Origin: Bacteroidetes bacterium UBA4414
Lineage (GTDB): Bacteria > Bacteroidota > Bacteroidia > Chitinophagales > Chitinophagaceae
Assembly (NCBI GenBank): GCA_002389765.1
Contig: DGQM01000026.1
Span: 1,873 to 65,872, forward strand
DNA: 64,000 nucleotides
Direction of reading: 5' to 3'
In this document: piece after piece, positions 1 to 9,305 of the stretch
Numbering within the stretch: position 1 is the stretch's first letter
Layout: each line of letters begins with the position of its first letter
Notes under the pieces: model-generated
Told to the model about the DNA's origin: nothing
The model's input: the letters and a program-made list of their open reading frames with translations, nothing else
Databases searched by the model: none
Made by a program: the position numbers and the translations under genes

Positions 1-1796
1 TATGGCGAATTAAGTATAAGATTATTACCATCTAGCTGCATATTGCACGCTGTAGACACATATTGCAATGGCAGTTTCTTAAGCTCTCTGCGGCCTGCAT
101 CGTATCTAAACAAACCGTTTTTTGTAAGCATATAAAGGCAACGTCGCTTACTATCAAACAACAGACTATTTATATCATTAATCCCAAATTGTTGCAACGT
201 CTTCGTACTGATAGAATCTCTCTTTCCCGAGAGTAACTCATGTGATATAAACCAATTCTGAAAAGATGCATAATACACCTTACTTATCGTATCCAATGCA
301 TATATACTACCTATTAATCTTAGCCCTTTTACGGCGAAGAAGGTATCCTTTGCCCAGTAATTTTTATACAAAGTACCACCACCACCACATAAATAAATAG
401 AGTCTTTGTACATGTACATATCCTGCATTTGCAAAGAAATCAGGTATTTGTACCCATCGTTTATTAACAGGGGCTTATTACTATATTCAGGATGGCGATA
501 CCAAAGAAATCTGTCGGTGAAGTTTTTTATCTCTCCTGTTTTTACATTCAGTGTAAAGAGCGAATATTTATCGTACAGAAAATTACCTTTATTATAAAAG
601 CCGGCAACCTTCTTTACCTCTTGCAGATGTGTATAATATTTACGTTGCACAGCACCTGTTTCTGAAATTGCTATCAATTCATGCTTAGTATTATCCCACC
701 AATAGCTAACACTCGTGTCCATTGGCTTGCCTACATACTCTGCATTGCCCATTCTGTCCACTTGCAATCTTCTGATCGGGTATTTTGTTAAGTGCTGATA
801 CATACCCTTGTTTGCAGTGGTGCTGAAACCATTCCAGAACCTGTTTTTCATGTACCACACAAAGGATGTTTCTGTAGTATCTGTTTCCGGTAGCATATCC
901 TTCAGGTAGTATGTTTTCAGGTAATGCAGTTTTTCATCCAGCACTACCATTTTTTTACTACTTACCAGATAATATTTTTCACTTGTTCTATGTACTACCA
1001 GCCAGTATTCAAGATCGCTCAGTTTATTGTAATAAGTTTTTACCAAGCCTGTTTTTACATCTATAAAATAGATAGTATTCATGGCCGGAGAGTATGCGAT
1101 AAAATGCCTGTAGCTATTAAAGAGAATGCGTTTCATGGTATCTATAAAATAAGTAGGCACTGTGGTTTTGCATACTTCTTTATTGATAACCTCACCTTTA
1201 TCAGACAATCTGCGAAAGATAGTACTGTTTCTTAATTCATAAATAATCCCATTGGCATCGTACAAAAGATTTCGACGCGCAGCATCGCTTGAGTTTATTA
1301 TAAAGTTTTCAGGAACACCATGTATTATCCTGCATCCCACATCTACTCGCTCATTGAGCAACTTAGATATCACAGACGGAAAAAAACCAATACCATTATT
1401 AATCTTTTGCAGACCATGCGGGTATATGGTTGTCGAATCGCTCTTTAATACCGGTTTAAAGACATTGTTTTGTATATAGCCAAAACTATTGGAGATAGAA
1501 CCCAACCAAACCTTGTTGCTATCATCCTCTATCAGATACCACACATCTTCTTTTGCCAAGCCCTGCTCTGCACCAAATTTCTTAAAGGTATAGCCATTGT
1601 ATTTTAGCACACCCTTTGTGGTAGCAATCCACGCATAGCCATATGTATCTACAATTACTTGATATACATGATTGGATGGCATGCCATTATAGATATTGAA
1701 ATTATAATACCCCTGCTGCTTTTTTTGCCCGGAAGCACTTAGTGCCATCATACAGCACCACAAGACTATGATATACCTATTAAAAACAGCCCTCAA
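1..1796 (-). CDS. Two-component regulator propeller sensor, N-terminal part (cut by window edge)
   Basis: An open minus-strand frame runs from a probable TTG start at 1796 off the left edge, so the C terminus is missing. The TTG start gives a good signal peptide (MRAVFNRYIIVLWCCMMALS, then ASGQ); the next in-frame starts are ATG codons at 1751 and 1748. After it comes the hallmark opening of Reg_prop beta-propeller sensors: YNFNIYNGMPSNHVYQVIVD, then YGYAWIATTKGVLKYNGYTF and DVWYLIEDDSNKVWLG. In this family the propeller is periplasmic and is usually followed by a Y_Y_Y domain, a membrane helix and a histidine kinase or LytTR-type output. Which output is present cannot be seen. The stretch 1797-1918 holds no gene. 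Confidence 0.8.
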   Translation of the reverse strand, partial: MRAVFNRYIIVLWCCMMALSASGQKKQQGYYNFNIYNGMPSNHVYQVIVDTYGYAWIATTKGVLKYNGYTFKKFGAEQGLAKEDVWYLIEDDSNKVWLGSISNSFGYIQNNVFKPVLKSDSTTIYPHGLQKINNGIGFFPSVISKLLNERVDVGCRIIHGVPENFIINSSDAARRNLLYDANGIIYELRNSTIFRRLSDKGEVINKEVCKTTVPTYFIDTMKRILFNSYRHFIAYSPAMNTIYFIDVKTGLVKTYYNKLSDLEYWLVVHRTSEKYYLVSSKKMVVLDEKLHYLKTYYLKDMLPETDTTETSFVWYMKNRFWNGFSTTANKGMYQHLTKYPIRRLQVDRMGNAEYVGKPMDTSVSYWWDNTKHELIAISETGAVQRKYYTHLQEVKKVAGFYNKGNFLYDKYSLFTLNVKTGEIKNFTDRFLWYRHPEYSNKPLLINDGYKYLISLQMQDMYMYKDSIYLCGGGGTLYKNYWAKDTFFAVKGLRLIGSIYALDTISKVYYASFQNWFISHELLSGKRDSISTKTLQQFGINDINSLLFDSKRRCLYMLTKNGLFRYDAGRRELKKLPLQYVSTACNMQLDGNNLILNSP

Positions 1797-1918
1797 AAAA
1801 CGGATATTAATTCAGGGCAGTAAGATAATAAATGATGGGGGCATAAAGCCCCCATCTGCATTTTCATTATACGAGTGGCAGTTTTCATTCTACGAATGGT
1901 TAAACTACCGGCAAATAA

Positions 1919-2554
1919 TTATCTTTTACTCTTGTAAAACTGAATACCCAACTCTGCAACTATACCGTGCACGTTATAAGCATTGGTTACTGCATACATA
2001 CCCCTTCTGGAGGCTGAGGCATTGTAATCGTAACCAGAGAAACGCCCGCCTACAAAATTCATATAACCCACGCTCAGCAAAAGCTTTCGGTAAGCTATGC
2101 CGGCATGTATCTCCAAAGGTAGCCCAGGCTGCACATCATTAAAAAACCCCGAAATAGCCAAACCAACCCCACCACCTGCGCGAAAACGAAGTTTCATGTC
2201 AGTTGCAATCGGCACTGAATATACTGCCCCTAGTGCTACCGCAAATACACCATAACCAACACTATTCGTCTGTTTTGTCTTACCGTCATCATGTGTTGCA
2301 AAAAACTGGAAACCACCAATATGTGCACCCAGATATCCATTCAACGGGCTATTGACTTTCATCTTGAAAATATCCGTTCGCACCATTGCATGCGATGCGT
2401 TATTAACTGTTTCCCTTATATCATACAACCCCGGCAGTGTAGCAGCTTTGGCCGGGAAACATGGCCCTGCAGCTATGCCCAACTCCATGCGTATTTTGGC
2501 ATTACTAAACACCGGGAGACAAAACAGAAATAATAATGATAGTGTTGTTTTCAT
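1919..2554 (-). CDS. Secreted/outer-membrane beta-barrel-like protein, 211 aa
   Basis: Signal peptide at residues 1-19 (MKTTLSLLFLFCLPVFSNA) followed by alternating glycine- and aromatic-rich strands such as LGAHIGGFQFFA and GYGVFAVALGAVYSVPIA, ending in ELGIQFYKSKR, as in small outer-membrane barrels. No named family is recognised. It is the last gene of a minus-strand run (3749 to 1919), 11 bases after the stop of the neighbour at 2566, so co-transcription is likely. Its architecture resembles the other short barrel-like genes at 2566, 3105, 13055, 14292 and 51770. Function unknown. Confidence 0.6.
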   Translation of the reverse strand: MKTTLSLLFLFCLPVFSNAKIRMELGIAAGPCFPAKAATLPGLYDIRETVNNASHAMVRTDIFKMKVNSPLNGYLGAHIGGFQFFATHDDGKTKQTNSVGYGVFAVALGAVYSVPIATDMKLRFRAGGGVGLAISGFFNDVQPGLPLEIHAGIAYRKLLLSVGYMNFVGGRFSGYDYNASASRRGMYAVTNAYNVHGIVAELGIQFYKSKR

Positions 2555-2565
2555 AATATCAACTT

Positions 2566-3084
2566 TTATTCATCATCATTGGGCAGGCGTATATGTATGC
2601 CTAATAATATTGAGGTAGCGTTACCGGTATTTACCGACCCTGTAAGACGGAAGCATTGCTGCAGTGTGGCATCTATAGCAAAAAGATCGTGCAGAAAGAT
2701 ACCCGCAGAAAACTCGCCTGCCATACAGCCGCCCATGTTAATAGTTTCCGGTCCATCCGTAAAGCCCCCATAGTATGCTGCTCGTAGTGCCGTGCGTATT
2801 TTTAATGGCTTTGCCACGCGTAGCTGTAGCTGTGCACCACCCAACAAGCCTATACCAAAATAGTGACCTGCCTGTATATTAGAGCCAAGCCGTACACCAA
2901 AAGACGGATACACAAGTTGATCTTTCTTATAAAAATTTAAATCTGCAGAAATATAGGAAACAGCCTCATTGTATGCCCTGCCAATACCCACGCCTGTACT
3001 TTGCCCAAGTTCTGCATTTGTTTGCGCACTTGCGGCAATAGCCATACAGCACAGCATGGATGCTATGGTAAATACGTGTTTCAT
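2566..3084 (-). CDS. Secreted/outer-membrane beta-barrel-like protein, 172 aa
   Basis: Signal peptide MKHVFTIASMLCCMAIAASA then Q, the mature N terminus common in this phylum. The body has alternating strands (FGVRLGSNIQAGHYFGIGLL, GGAQLQLRV, LRAAYYGGF) and ends with LLGIHIRLPNDDE, consistent with a small membrane barrel. It lies 20 bases after the gene at 3105 and 11 bases before the one at 1919, so the three probably form one operon. No enzymatic motif is visible; function unknown. Confidence 0.6.
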   Translation of the reverse strand: MKHVFTIASMLCCMAIAASAQTNAELGQSTGVGIGRAYNEAVSYISADLNFYKKDQLVYPSFGVRLGSNIQAGHYFGIGLLGGAQLQLRVAKPLKIRTALRAAYYGGFTDGPETINMGGCMAGEFSAGIFLHDLFAIDATLQQCFRLTGSVNTGNATSILLGIHIRLPNDDE

Positions 3085-3104
3085 ACTATACAGATAAGTG
3101 GTAA

Positions 3105-3749
3105 TTATTTCTTGATGCGGAAGCGCAAATCTGCCTGCACATTAGATACGCCATACTGATTGCGCACCTGCGGTAGTGGCTCATCCGCTTCATAAGGCTC
3201 TACATAATAAGTATAGCGAACACCTGCATATACCCGGTTTGCAAAACGGGCACCTACATGTACCTCGCCGGTTGTCTGAAACCTGGCTGCACCTCTGAAT
3301 TGGCCAACCTCAATAGATGGCACTACACCACCACCAATACACATATCCACTTGCTTGCCCATCACCGGCATAAACGTAAAGCCCAAACCGGTACCCAGCG
3401 ATGCGGATGTAATACTATAGCTACGATAGTAATTGTACGGATAGTAGCCCGGATAGGTAGTTTGCGGATATATTACATTATAGTCGTAAGACTCGTTTAC
3501 ATGAAAATAGTTGGTATGCAGCCTTACGGGAATAGAAACAAAAAACCTGCGGCCACCACGATCAAAGTTGAAATCTGCGGTGAAGGAAATAGCAGGAGCA
3601 TCATTATTAATATCAGTAATAGTAGCTATAGAGTTGGTAATACGTGCACCCGAAAGCCCCCAAAGCATACCAATATCTACACTGTTTTTACGGGCATCAG
3701 CAGTAAATACGCTGCATGCAAGCAGCAATGCGAGAGCAATTTTTTTCAT
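3105..3749 (-). CDS. Secreted/outer-membrane beta-barrel-like protein, 214 aa
   Basis: Signal peptide MKKIALALLLACSVFTADA. Residues 80-115 are tyrosine-rich (YDYNVIYPQTTYPGYYPYNY), as in surface or barrel loops. The last third reads GEVHVGARFANRVYAGVRYTY and ends LRFRIKK, matching the GEAHVGLRFNHRYTTGVKF segment of the 13055-13684 protein, so the two are probably paralogues. First gene of the three-gene run 3749-1919. Function unknown; an outer-membrane location is inferred from the strand pattern. Confidence 0.62.
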   Translation of the reverse strand: MKKIALALLLACSVFTADARKNSVDIGMLWGLSGARITNSIATITDINNDAPAISFTADFNFDRGGRRFFVSIPVRLHTNYFHVNESYDYNVIYPQTTYPGYYPYNYYRSYSITSASLGTGLGFTFMPVMGKQVDMCIGGGVVPSIEVGQFRGAARFQTTGEVHVGARFANRVYAGVRYTYYVEPYEADEPLPQVRNQYGVSNVQADLRFRIKK

Positions 3750-3853
3750 AATCTGTGGTATTGTGGTTGGTTTGCATTTAAGATAGTTAATATACTGATA
3801 AAATATCTACCAACTAACGTGCCAAACTATGCCTTTATTATACAAACACCACA

Positions 3854-4675
3854 CTAAATACTCACACCTAGAAACAAGGAAATATATGTCCCCTTATCAG
3901 ACACCCAATCTCTTGCCACTGTGTTTCTGTTCTTATCCATATACAAAACAGTAGTTTGAGATACCCTGTTGCCTTTTGCAATATTGCCATACTCGGCTCC
4001 TATCCTTAGCAGCCTTTTGCCCATAAATGGCGGTGCTACCCTGTAGCTAACAGAACCGAAGTACATAAAATTAAGTCCTAAATCGGCACTACGGGGCAAG
4101 CTGCGGGTATCGTTGTCTGTTCCATGCCCTGTAAATCTGAATACGGCCAATTGGTCGTACCCTGTAGCGTAGTCTCTTACATAAAGCCCTTCTTCCGTGT
4201 ATGCTTTGTTGGCAAGTACCGCAGCGTCAAACATCACGCCTGCAGATATATCTATGTTACTGCTTCCTGTCAACGGGATGGTATATACCGGGGCTAACCT
4301 TAATGCTACGGAATGCACCTTAAACTTAATATCCCTGCTAAGGTCTGAACCCAAGCCCGATGCTGCTGTTCCGTACTGCAATGTGTATCTATGCGGTGTA
4401 TGTCTGTATTCCAAACCTATATTCAAGAACACAGGTTTTGTACGGCGTGGCACCAGCAGCATATCTACACCAACCTTATAGCCTGTAGTATTATTCACCT
4501 TCAAAAAGCTGGTAGTGGGCTGCACATCATCTTTGTTATTCAGATTCACCACAGGTCCGCCTGTGAGTAAAATATATATACTCGACTTATTCTTAAGCAC
4601 AGGCATACTGAGAGGTTGTGCCTGTGTCGTTATGCTGATAAATATCAGTAGCAATAGTATTAAAATACGTTTCAT
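3854..4675 (-). CDS. Secreted/outer-membrane beta-barrel-like protein, 273 aa
   Basis: Signal peptide MKRILILLLLIFISITTQA then Q. The mature protein shows barrel-like strands: YKVGVDMLLVPRRTKPVFLN, VFLNIGLEYRHTPHRY, HSVALRLAPVYTIPL, then YGSVSYRVAPPFMG, LLRIGAEYG and the terminal strand TYISLFLGVSI. It starts 5 bases after the stop of the lipoprotein gene at 4681, so they are likely co-transcribed. The length and terminal hydrophobic strand fit a DUF-type outer-membrane protein, but no named family is recognised. Confidence 0.62.
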   Translation of the reverse strand: MKRILILLLLIFISITTQAQPLSMPVLKNKSSIYILLTGGPVVNLNNKDDVQPTTSFLKVNNTTGYKVGVDMLLVPRRTKPVFLNIGLEYRHTPHRYTLQYGTAASGLGSDLSRDIKFKVHSVALRLAPVYTIPLTGSSNIDISAGVMFDAAVLANKAYTEEGLYVRDYATGYDQLAVFRFTGHGTDNDTRSLPRSADLGLNFMYFGSVSYRVAPPFMGKRLLRIGAEYGNIAKGNRVSQTTVLYMDKNRNTVARDWVSDKGTYISLFLGVSI

Positions 4676-4680
4676 AGATA

Positions 4681-5304
4681 TCAGGGTTTAAAGTTGAGGG
4701 TAACGGTAGTATCTGCCAGTGCGGTATACTTGTCTGATATGAGGATAATAGCAAAACGCTGTGGTTTATTTACATATCCTTTGGGCTTGATGCGGAATGC
4801 AAAGCGTTGTACGATATTAATGAACCGATTGCTGCCTGCCGCAGAAGTATTGATAAGGTCGATGGTTGCTTGTTTGGTTCTGGCTGTTGAGTCTGCATAA
4901 GGCCTGTATATATCCTCTGCATTGTACATACTTTGTGTATCGTAGTAGGTACAATCATCTGCCAGATTGCTGCCTGCTTTGTAGCTGTCATTATAATCGT
5001 TCAGGGTAATGACTTTAATATCTGCTATATGCTCTGCCAGCTTTGTGTATCCTTCCGCAGGCTGAAAAGCGTACGCAGTGCTGCCCCATTGAAAATTGGA
5101 TGCTAGTGTAGTGTATGGTATCAGTGCAGTAAAGAACACTTCATCTTGCCTGAAGGCCGCACCATTTAGTACCGTTATGCCGTTCGTCGTATATGTTCTG
5201 GCTATTAACTTTTGATAAATAATAGTTGTGTCTTTCCGGGTACAACCACCAAATATCAGCAGCGATGTGAGGGCTATACGCAATAGGTTTGTGGGCGATT
5301 TCAT
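4681..5304 (-). CDS. Lipoprotein of unknown function, 207 aa
   Basis: The N terminus MKSPTNLLRIALTSLLIFGG followed by CTRKD carries a lipobox with the lipidated Cys at residue 21. The remainder has no catalytic motif; a central segment is rich in Asp and Tyr (NDYNDSYKAGSNLADDCTYY). It is first in a probable two-gene unit with the barrel-like protein at 3854 (5-base gap). A lipoprotein paired with a barrel protein suggests an outer-membrane assembly, but this is inference from context only. Confidence 0.65.
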   Translation of the reverse strand: MKSPTNLLRIALTSLLIFGGCTRKDTTIIYQKLIARTYTTNGITVLNGAAFRQDEVFFTALIPYTTLASNFQWGSTAYAFQPAEGYTKLAEHIADIKVITLNDYNDSYKAGSNLADDCTYYDTQSMYNAEDIYRPYADSTARTKQATIDLINTSAAGSNRFINIVQRFAFRIKPKGYVNKPQRFAIILISDKYTALADTTVTLNFKP

Positions 5305-5334
5305 GATTTTAGGATAGCAAATATTTTGCCAAGT

Positions 5335-5904
5335 TTATTTTATTAATCCCAAACACCCAAATGCCGATTTCAATTTCAGCCTTTCAGCCTCGCTAATTCT
5401 ACACTCACTTGCCCTTTCAAATATCCCGTCCGATGCTGTATCTCCATCACGGTAAGCATATTTTCTGTTAAGCTCGAAAAGTTCTATATATGCAAGTTCG
5501 CTATGTAGAAGTAGTGAATACAATACAGCAGTTCTTTCATATTTGCTGAGCGGTATTTTATGCATCACACATCCGCTATAATTGCAGTAGTAAGATTCTT
5601 CAATCAGGTACTTTTGTCCTTGGGGAGATTTTTCATTACAACAAAACATAAACCTGATATCGTGCGGCTCTATCAGTTTTATATTCTCCCCGCTAACAGT
5701 ATCTGTAAAAACTATATTCAGGTAGTAATTGGTATCGCTACTGCTTAGCCACATTTTGGGGATGCTTGCTTTTTGCCCAACATCGTACCCCCTCACTGTA
5801 TCTTGCTGATAGCACTTTTTACTATAGCATTTAATAAGTGTATTGCAATCTTGTGCCCGGGCAAAGTAGCTGCACAACAATAAAACCAGGATTAGGATTT
5901 TCAT
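5335..5904 (-). CDS. Secreted Cys-containing hypothetical protein, 189 aa
   Basis: The open frame extends upstream to 5958, but the ATG at 5904 is preferred. It gives the signal peptide MKILILVLLLCSYFARAQ, and the longer version would run through a strong hairpin terminator (5921-5946) that ends the upstream gene. The mature protein is Cys-rich (DCNTLIKCYSKKCYQQD, FMFCCNE, YYCNYSGC, ECRIS, FGCLGLIK), suggesting disulfides in the periplasm or outside the cell. No known family is recognised. Confidence 0.65.
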   Translation of the reverse strand: MKILILVLLLCSYFARAQDCNTLIKCYSKKCYQQDTVRGYDVGQKASIPKMWLSSSDTNYYLNIVFTDTVSGENIKLIEPHDIRFMFCCNEKSPQGQKYLIEESYYCNYSGCVMHKIPLSKYERTAVLYSLLLHSELAYIELFELNRKYAYRDGDTASDGIFERASECRISEAERLKLKSAFGCLGLIK

Positions 5905-5920
5905 ATACATAAAACTAAAC

Positions 5921-5946
5921 AAAAAAGTGCCGGTAGACACCGGCAC
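5921..5946 (-). terminator. Rho-independent terminator
   Basis: On the minus strand GTGCCGG (5946-5940) and CCGGCAC (5933-5927) form a perfect 7-bp stem with a 6-base loop, followed by TTTTTT (5926-5921). It lies 25 bases past the stop of the gene at 5971-7056 and just upstream of the preferred start at 5904, so it separates the two units. Confidence 0.85.
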
Positions 5947-5970
5947 TTCTAAACACATGGACAGTTTTTA

Positions 5971-7056
5971 TCAATCCTTAATTATGCAGACCACGTGTTT
6001 ACCCTTTTGCTTGTTAACTAACACCATCGTATAAGTTCCGCCAGAAAGCATGCTTATATCAATTACTGTCTTATCGGCCTCAAGTGCAAAACTCATCAAC
6101 ACACGACCGTCTATTGCTACAATGCTTGCGTTTGTATAAGTACCTGCTGTTTCCTGCGCTATTGTCAGGGCGCCGCGGGACGGAATGTGATACACCGCCG
6201 CCCCATCGCCCGCAGCAACCATCGCCCCGACGTTTGTTTTAAATGCGTAAATATTTATAGTAGTATCATCTGTTTTGCCGGAGCATGTATCTGTAACTGT
6301 CACTACTACCTTGCCTGTATCTTTTGCAGTTAGTAACCCTGCATTACTGATGGTAGCTTTTGTCGTATCGCTCACCTTCCAGCGCAAGCCGTTGTTTGTA
6401 TTAGCACTTGGTGTATAGCTTGCTTCCATTTGCAGCGTGCTTGCCTTCAGTACTTTTGTAATACCACCTTTGCCATAAGCAGTTATGTTTTGCAGCAATG
6501 CTCCGGTATCGCCTGCTTTTATAGGTACATTTACTGCATAGTCTATCGCAAAAGACTTTACCGTAATACCTTTTGTAGCAGATGCGGTATCGGCATTAAT
6601 CAATATCCATCCATATTTGTATCCCCCGGGCACTTTCATCCTCACACCTATATATCTGTCTCCCAACCCGGCGAAGCCCAGTTCTGTACTGTCTGCCAAT
6701 GGTTTCCCCATCATACTGATAATGCTCCATTCAGAAGCAGGGCCTATCAATGAGTCTTTTACCATCGGCATAGCTAATGTATCACCAAACTGTGTTGTAC
6801 CGCTCCCTTGCACAACTGCATTAGTGGTATCATTTGAGCCTACATACATCGTCCACCCGAAACCCGAAAACTGCACCCACAAAAAATTAAAGTCCGGCTT
6901 ACCATCTCCATCAATATCAATATCTGCACCCGTACCAAACTGGCTGGTATCATCCATACGCAGTACACTGTCGGGCTTTATATCTTTAAACCTGATACAT
7001 GCATTTGCTGCATAGTTTATACACAACAATAAAACAATAAATAAAACCTTTTTCAT
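5971..7056 (-). CDS. T9SS-sorted secreted protein with Ig-like domain, about 361 aa
   Basis: The frame opens at 7098 but ATG 7056 gives the signal peptide MKKVLFIVLLLCINYAANA. The next part contains a calcium-loop-like DIDIDGDGKPDF and resembles secreted proteins with a metal-stabilised N-terminal domain. A bacterial Ig-like (Big_2 type) segment follows (LRWKVSDTTKATISNAGLLT, AKDTGKVVVTVTD). The C-terminal 75 residues (GALTIAQETAGTYTNASIVA, IDGRVLM, then LSGGTYTMVLVNKQKGKHVV) look like a T9SS sorting domain, which in this phylum directs export and surface attachment. Followed by the terminator at 5921-5946. Confidence 0.7.
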   Translation of the reverse strand: MKKVLFIVLLLCINYAANACIRFKDIKPDSVLRMDDTSQFGTGADIDIDGDGKPDFNFLWVQFSGFGWTMYVGSNDTTNAVVQGSGTTQFGDTLAMPMVKDSLIGPASEWSIISMMGKPLADSTELGFAGLGDRYIGVRMKVPGGYKYGWILINADTASATKGITVKSFAIDYAVNVPIKAGDTGALLQNITAYGKGGITKVLKASTLQMEASYTPSANTNNGLRWKVSDTTKATISNAGLLTAKDTGKVVVTVTDTCSGKTDDTTINIYAFKTNVGAMVAAGDGAAVYHIPSRGALTIAQETAGTYTNASIVAIDGRVLMSFALEADKTVIDISMLSGGTYTMVLVNKQKGKHVVCIIKD

Positions 7057-7158
7057 CCCGTTTTTTTTAGTAATAAATAATGGTTTGGTAACAAGCAACG
7101 GGCTAACAATTATACTAAACGCAGAAAGCGAAAAAACTGTTAGTAAGAAAAAAAGAAA

Positions 7159-8490
7159 TTATTTGCGGCTACCCAATGTGTACCCTACAGACAGGCGGAA
7201 GTATGGCAAGGCATACATCTTACGCACATTGGGATTAGGGATATTGGTAAGCGATGTGGAATTTTGTTGCATACTAACTCCCAGTTCCACCTTACTCATC
7301 GGGCGATACTGCACACCAAGCATATAGCCTGTGCGGATGGTATTGTAGGTAGGATTTTGATAATCGGTTGTATTATCAGACTGGCAGTTACATTTCTGCT
7401 CAAACAAGCCAACCGCAGCATCTTCTGTCAGCAGCAGGTTTACATCGCGCAGCGTATCTGTATACAACGGCGTGTATCGGTATGATGTTGAGCTGATTTT
7501 GGGCACTGTGCCATATATAAACTTAAGCCCTGCACTGATAGAAAAACGGCTACTGAGATTGTACTGCAAAAAGACAGGCAGCTCTACTTCAAAGAGCTGC
7601 TTGGCAAAACTATATTTTATAACAGTAGAGTCCACCTTTTCCCGATAGTTGTATGTATACTCTCCAGCATGCCGTCCCTGTGTTACTATTACATATCTTT
7701 CCTGATTTGCAAACTGCACCTGCTGATTTGGCAAGTATATATCAGGCGTAGATGCGTAGCGCGCGTTAGCTGCTATGCCTATATGCAGATTGTTGGCAAT
7801 TTTAGTTTTCACCTGCACACCCAAAATACCGGCATTGTAGGTTGCTTTAGAAAAACCGCTTTCGAAACCCAGATGTACAGATACCTGCGCACGCCTGCGA
7901 GATGAAGCGCCGTTTATTGCCGTACTATTATCTACCGGTTCGGCCAAGGCTGGTAGCGATGGCATATCGTAGTTTCTTGCTACCGCTGTTGCGGGGTATT
8001 TCTTCTGCACAGATGCCAGCATTTGTTTGTTAAGCGGCAGCATGCTTTTCAGTACCTCGTACCTGTATTGTGCGCTGTTGACAGCAGTTGCTACAACAGG
8101 CAAGCTATAGGTTTTAGGCACTGCAATTACAGACGGTACAGCCAACTGTTTGCCCGACGTAGCAATAAACTGTGTATCTGCTACAAGAGGCAATGGCTTA
8201 GGCGCTTGCACACGGCTTGGCACAACAGTGGCTACTTGTTCTGTTGCTGGTGTTGTTGGTTTCATTTCTGCACGGTACACTACACCATAATAACTGATGG
8301 CGGCGGCGGCAGACAAGGCAGACATATACGGCAGCCATCTTACGATGCGCTTCAGTACAGAGCTACCGGCTATCTTACCTCCCTTTATGCTTTTTTCAAA
8401 AAGCATACGGTCGTCGGCAGAGAGCGGCTCAAGATGGGCATCCATCTTGTCTCTGAAAAACTGATCGATATGTTTATCCTTGTTTTCCAT
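7159..8490 (-). CDS. Membrane-anchored outer-membrane-barrel protein paired with ECF sigma factor
   Basis: Residues 1-50 are cytosolic and charged (DKHIDQFFRDKMDAHLEPLS), residues about 51-70 are a membrane helix (WLPYMSALSAAAAISYYGVV), then comes a long proline-rich linker. From about residue 200 there is a PorT-like barrel pattern (SVHLGFESGFSKATYNAGIL, then GVQVKTKIANNLHIGIAANA) ending in YFRLSVGYTLGSRK. It starts 7 bases after the sigma factor gene at 8498. The sigma-plus-anchored-protein arrangement resembles anti-sigma pairs, where the N-terminal tail would hold the sigma factor. No FecR motif is seen, so the anti-sigma role is inferred. Confidence 0.65.
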   Translation of the reverse strand: MENKDKHIDQFFRDKMDAHLEPLSADDRMLFEKSIKGGKIAGSSVLKRIVRWLPYMSALSAAAAISYYGVVYRAEMKPTTPATEQVATVVPSRVQAPKPLPLVADTQFIATSGKQLAVPSVIAVPKTYSLPVVATAVNSAQYRYEVLKSMLPLNKQMLASVQKKYPATAVARNYDMPSLPALAEPVDNSTAINGASSRRRAQVSVHLGFESGFSKATYNAGILGVQVKTKIANNLHIGIAANARYASTPDIYLPNQQVQFANQERYVIVTQGRHAGEYTYNYREKVDSTVIKYSFAKQLFEVELPVFLQYNLSSRFSISAGLKFIYGTVPKISSTSYRYTPLYTDTLRDVNLLLTEDAAVGLFEQKCNCQSDNTTDYQNPTYNTIRTGYMLGVQYRPMSKVELGVSMQQNSTSLTNIPNPNVRKMYALPYFRLSVGYTLGSRK

Positions 8491-8497
8491 TTTCTTC

Positions 8498-9091
8498 TTA
8501 CTTGCCCTGCGCCAGTATTTTCTCCTTCAATCTGCGTCGGGCGTCATTGAGATACCACCTACTGTTCATCTCAGTTATTGACAATAACGTGGCAATTTCT
8601 TTATGTGTTAGGCTTTCAAATACAAATAAATTAAAAACAATGCGTTGCGTATCAGGAATACTTTGAATAACTGCTAATAGTTCTTTGTACCCCATTCCTG
8701 CACCGGCATCTTCCGGTATAGATATATCTTTTTCAGCAAAATCGGCATTGTACGTATTCGCAAATTTTTGTGTTTTGCGTTTGTAGTCTATAATGGTATT
8801 GATGGAAATACGCCTCAGCCAGCCCTCAAACGGGCCGGTGGGTGCGTACAAGTGTAGTTTTTCAAAAACTTTACAGAAGATATCGTTCAGCAGATCTTTG
8901 GCCAGTTCTGTATCATTTACATAGCGCATTATTACCCCCTTCACCAAAGGGCCATACTGCTCGAACAGGGCACGCTGCGCCTGTGGCCTCCCATCCATAC
9001 ATTGGCGCAAAAGCACCATCAGGGGTGAAGCTTCAGGCTGTTCGGCTTTGCCTGCCTGCACTATTATTTCAGAATTGCCCGCCAAGAACAT
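8498..9091 (-). CDS. RNA polymerase ECF-type sigma-70 factor
   Basis: A 197-residue protein with the two ECF domains. Region 2 lies at about residues 45-115 (RALFEQYGPLVKGVIMRYVN, DTELAKDLLNDIFCKVFEKL, FEGWLRRISINTIIDYKRKT). Region 4 lies at about residues 130-190, with the helix-turn-helix LTHKEIATLLSITEMNSRWY and LNDARRRLKEKI. ECF sigma factors redirect RNA polymerase to a small regulon and are normally held by a membrane anti-sigma factor. The downstream gene at 7159 has such a membrane anchor. The start at 9091 is the first ATG; a shorter start at Met25 is possible. Confidence 0.9.
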   Translation of the reverse strand: MFLAGNSEIIVQAGKAEQPEASPLMVLLRQCMDGRPQAQRALFEQYGPLVKGVIMRYVNDTELAKDLLNDIFCKVFEKLHLYAPTGPFEGWLRRISINTIIDYKRKTQKFANTYNADFAEKDISIPEDAGAGMGYKELLAVIQSIPDTQRIVFNLFVFESLTHKEIATLLSITEMNSRWYLNDARRRLKEKILAQGK

Positions 9092-9225
9092 TAGGATGTT
9101 TTCGTCTATACTTAAGTAAACCTAGCTGCCATATTACCAGCATAAACGCATAACGTGAATTGAATGTTAGACCACTATATATAAAAATATTTTTGCCATA
9201 TTATGACAATTCAATTACAAAACAT

Positions 9226-9254
9226 AAAAAAAAACCCGCTCTTGACAGAGCGGG
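9226..9254 (-). terminator. Rho-independent terminator
   Basis: On the minus strand CCCGCTC (9254-9248) pairs with GAGCGGG (9241-9235) around a 6-base loop and is followed by a run of nine T (9234-9226). It ends the transcript of the small secreted protein at 9306-9623 before the sigma factor unit. Confidence 0.85.
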
Positions 9255-9305
9255 GGCAGGGATATACACGTATGTATGAGAAGATTCTTTCTTTACCGCG
9301 ACCTA

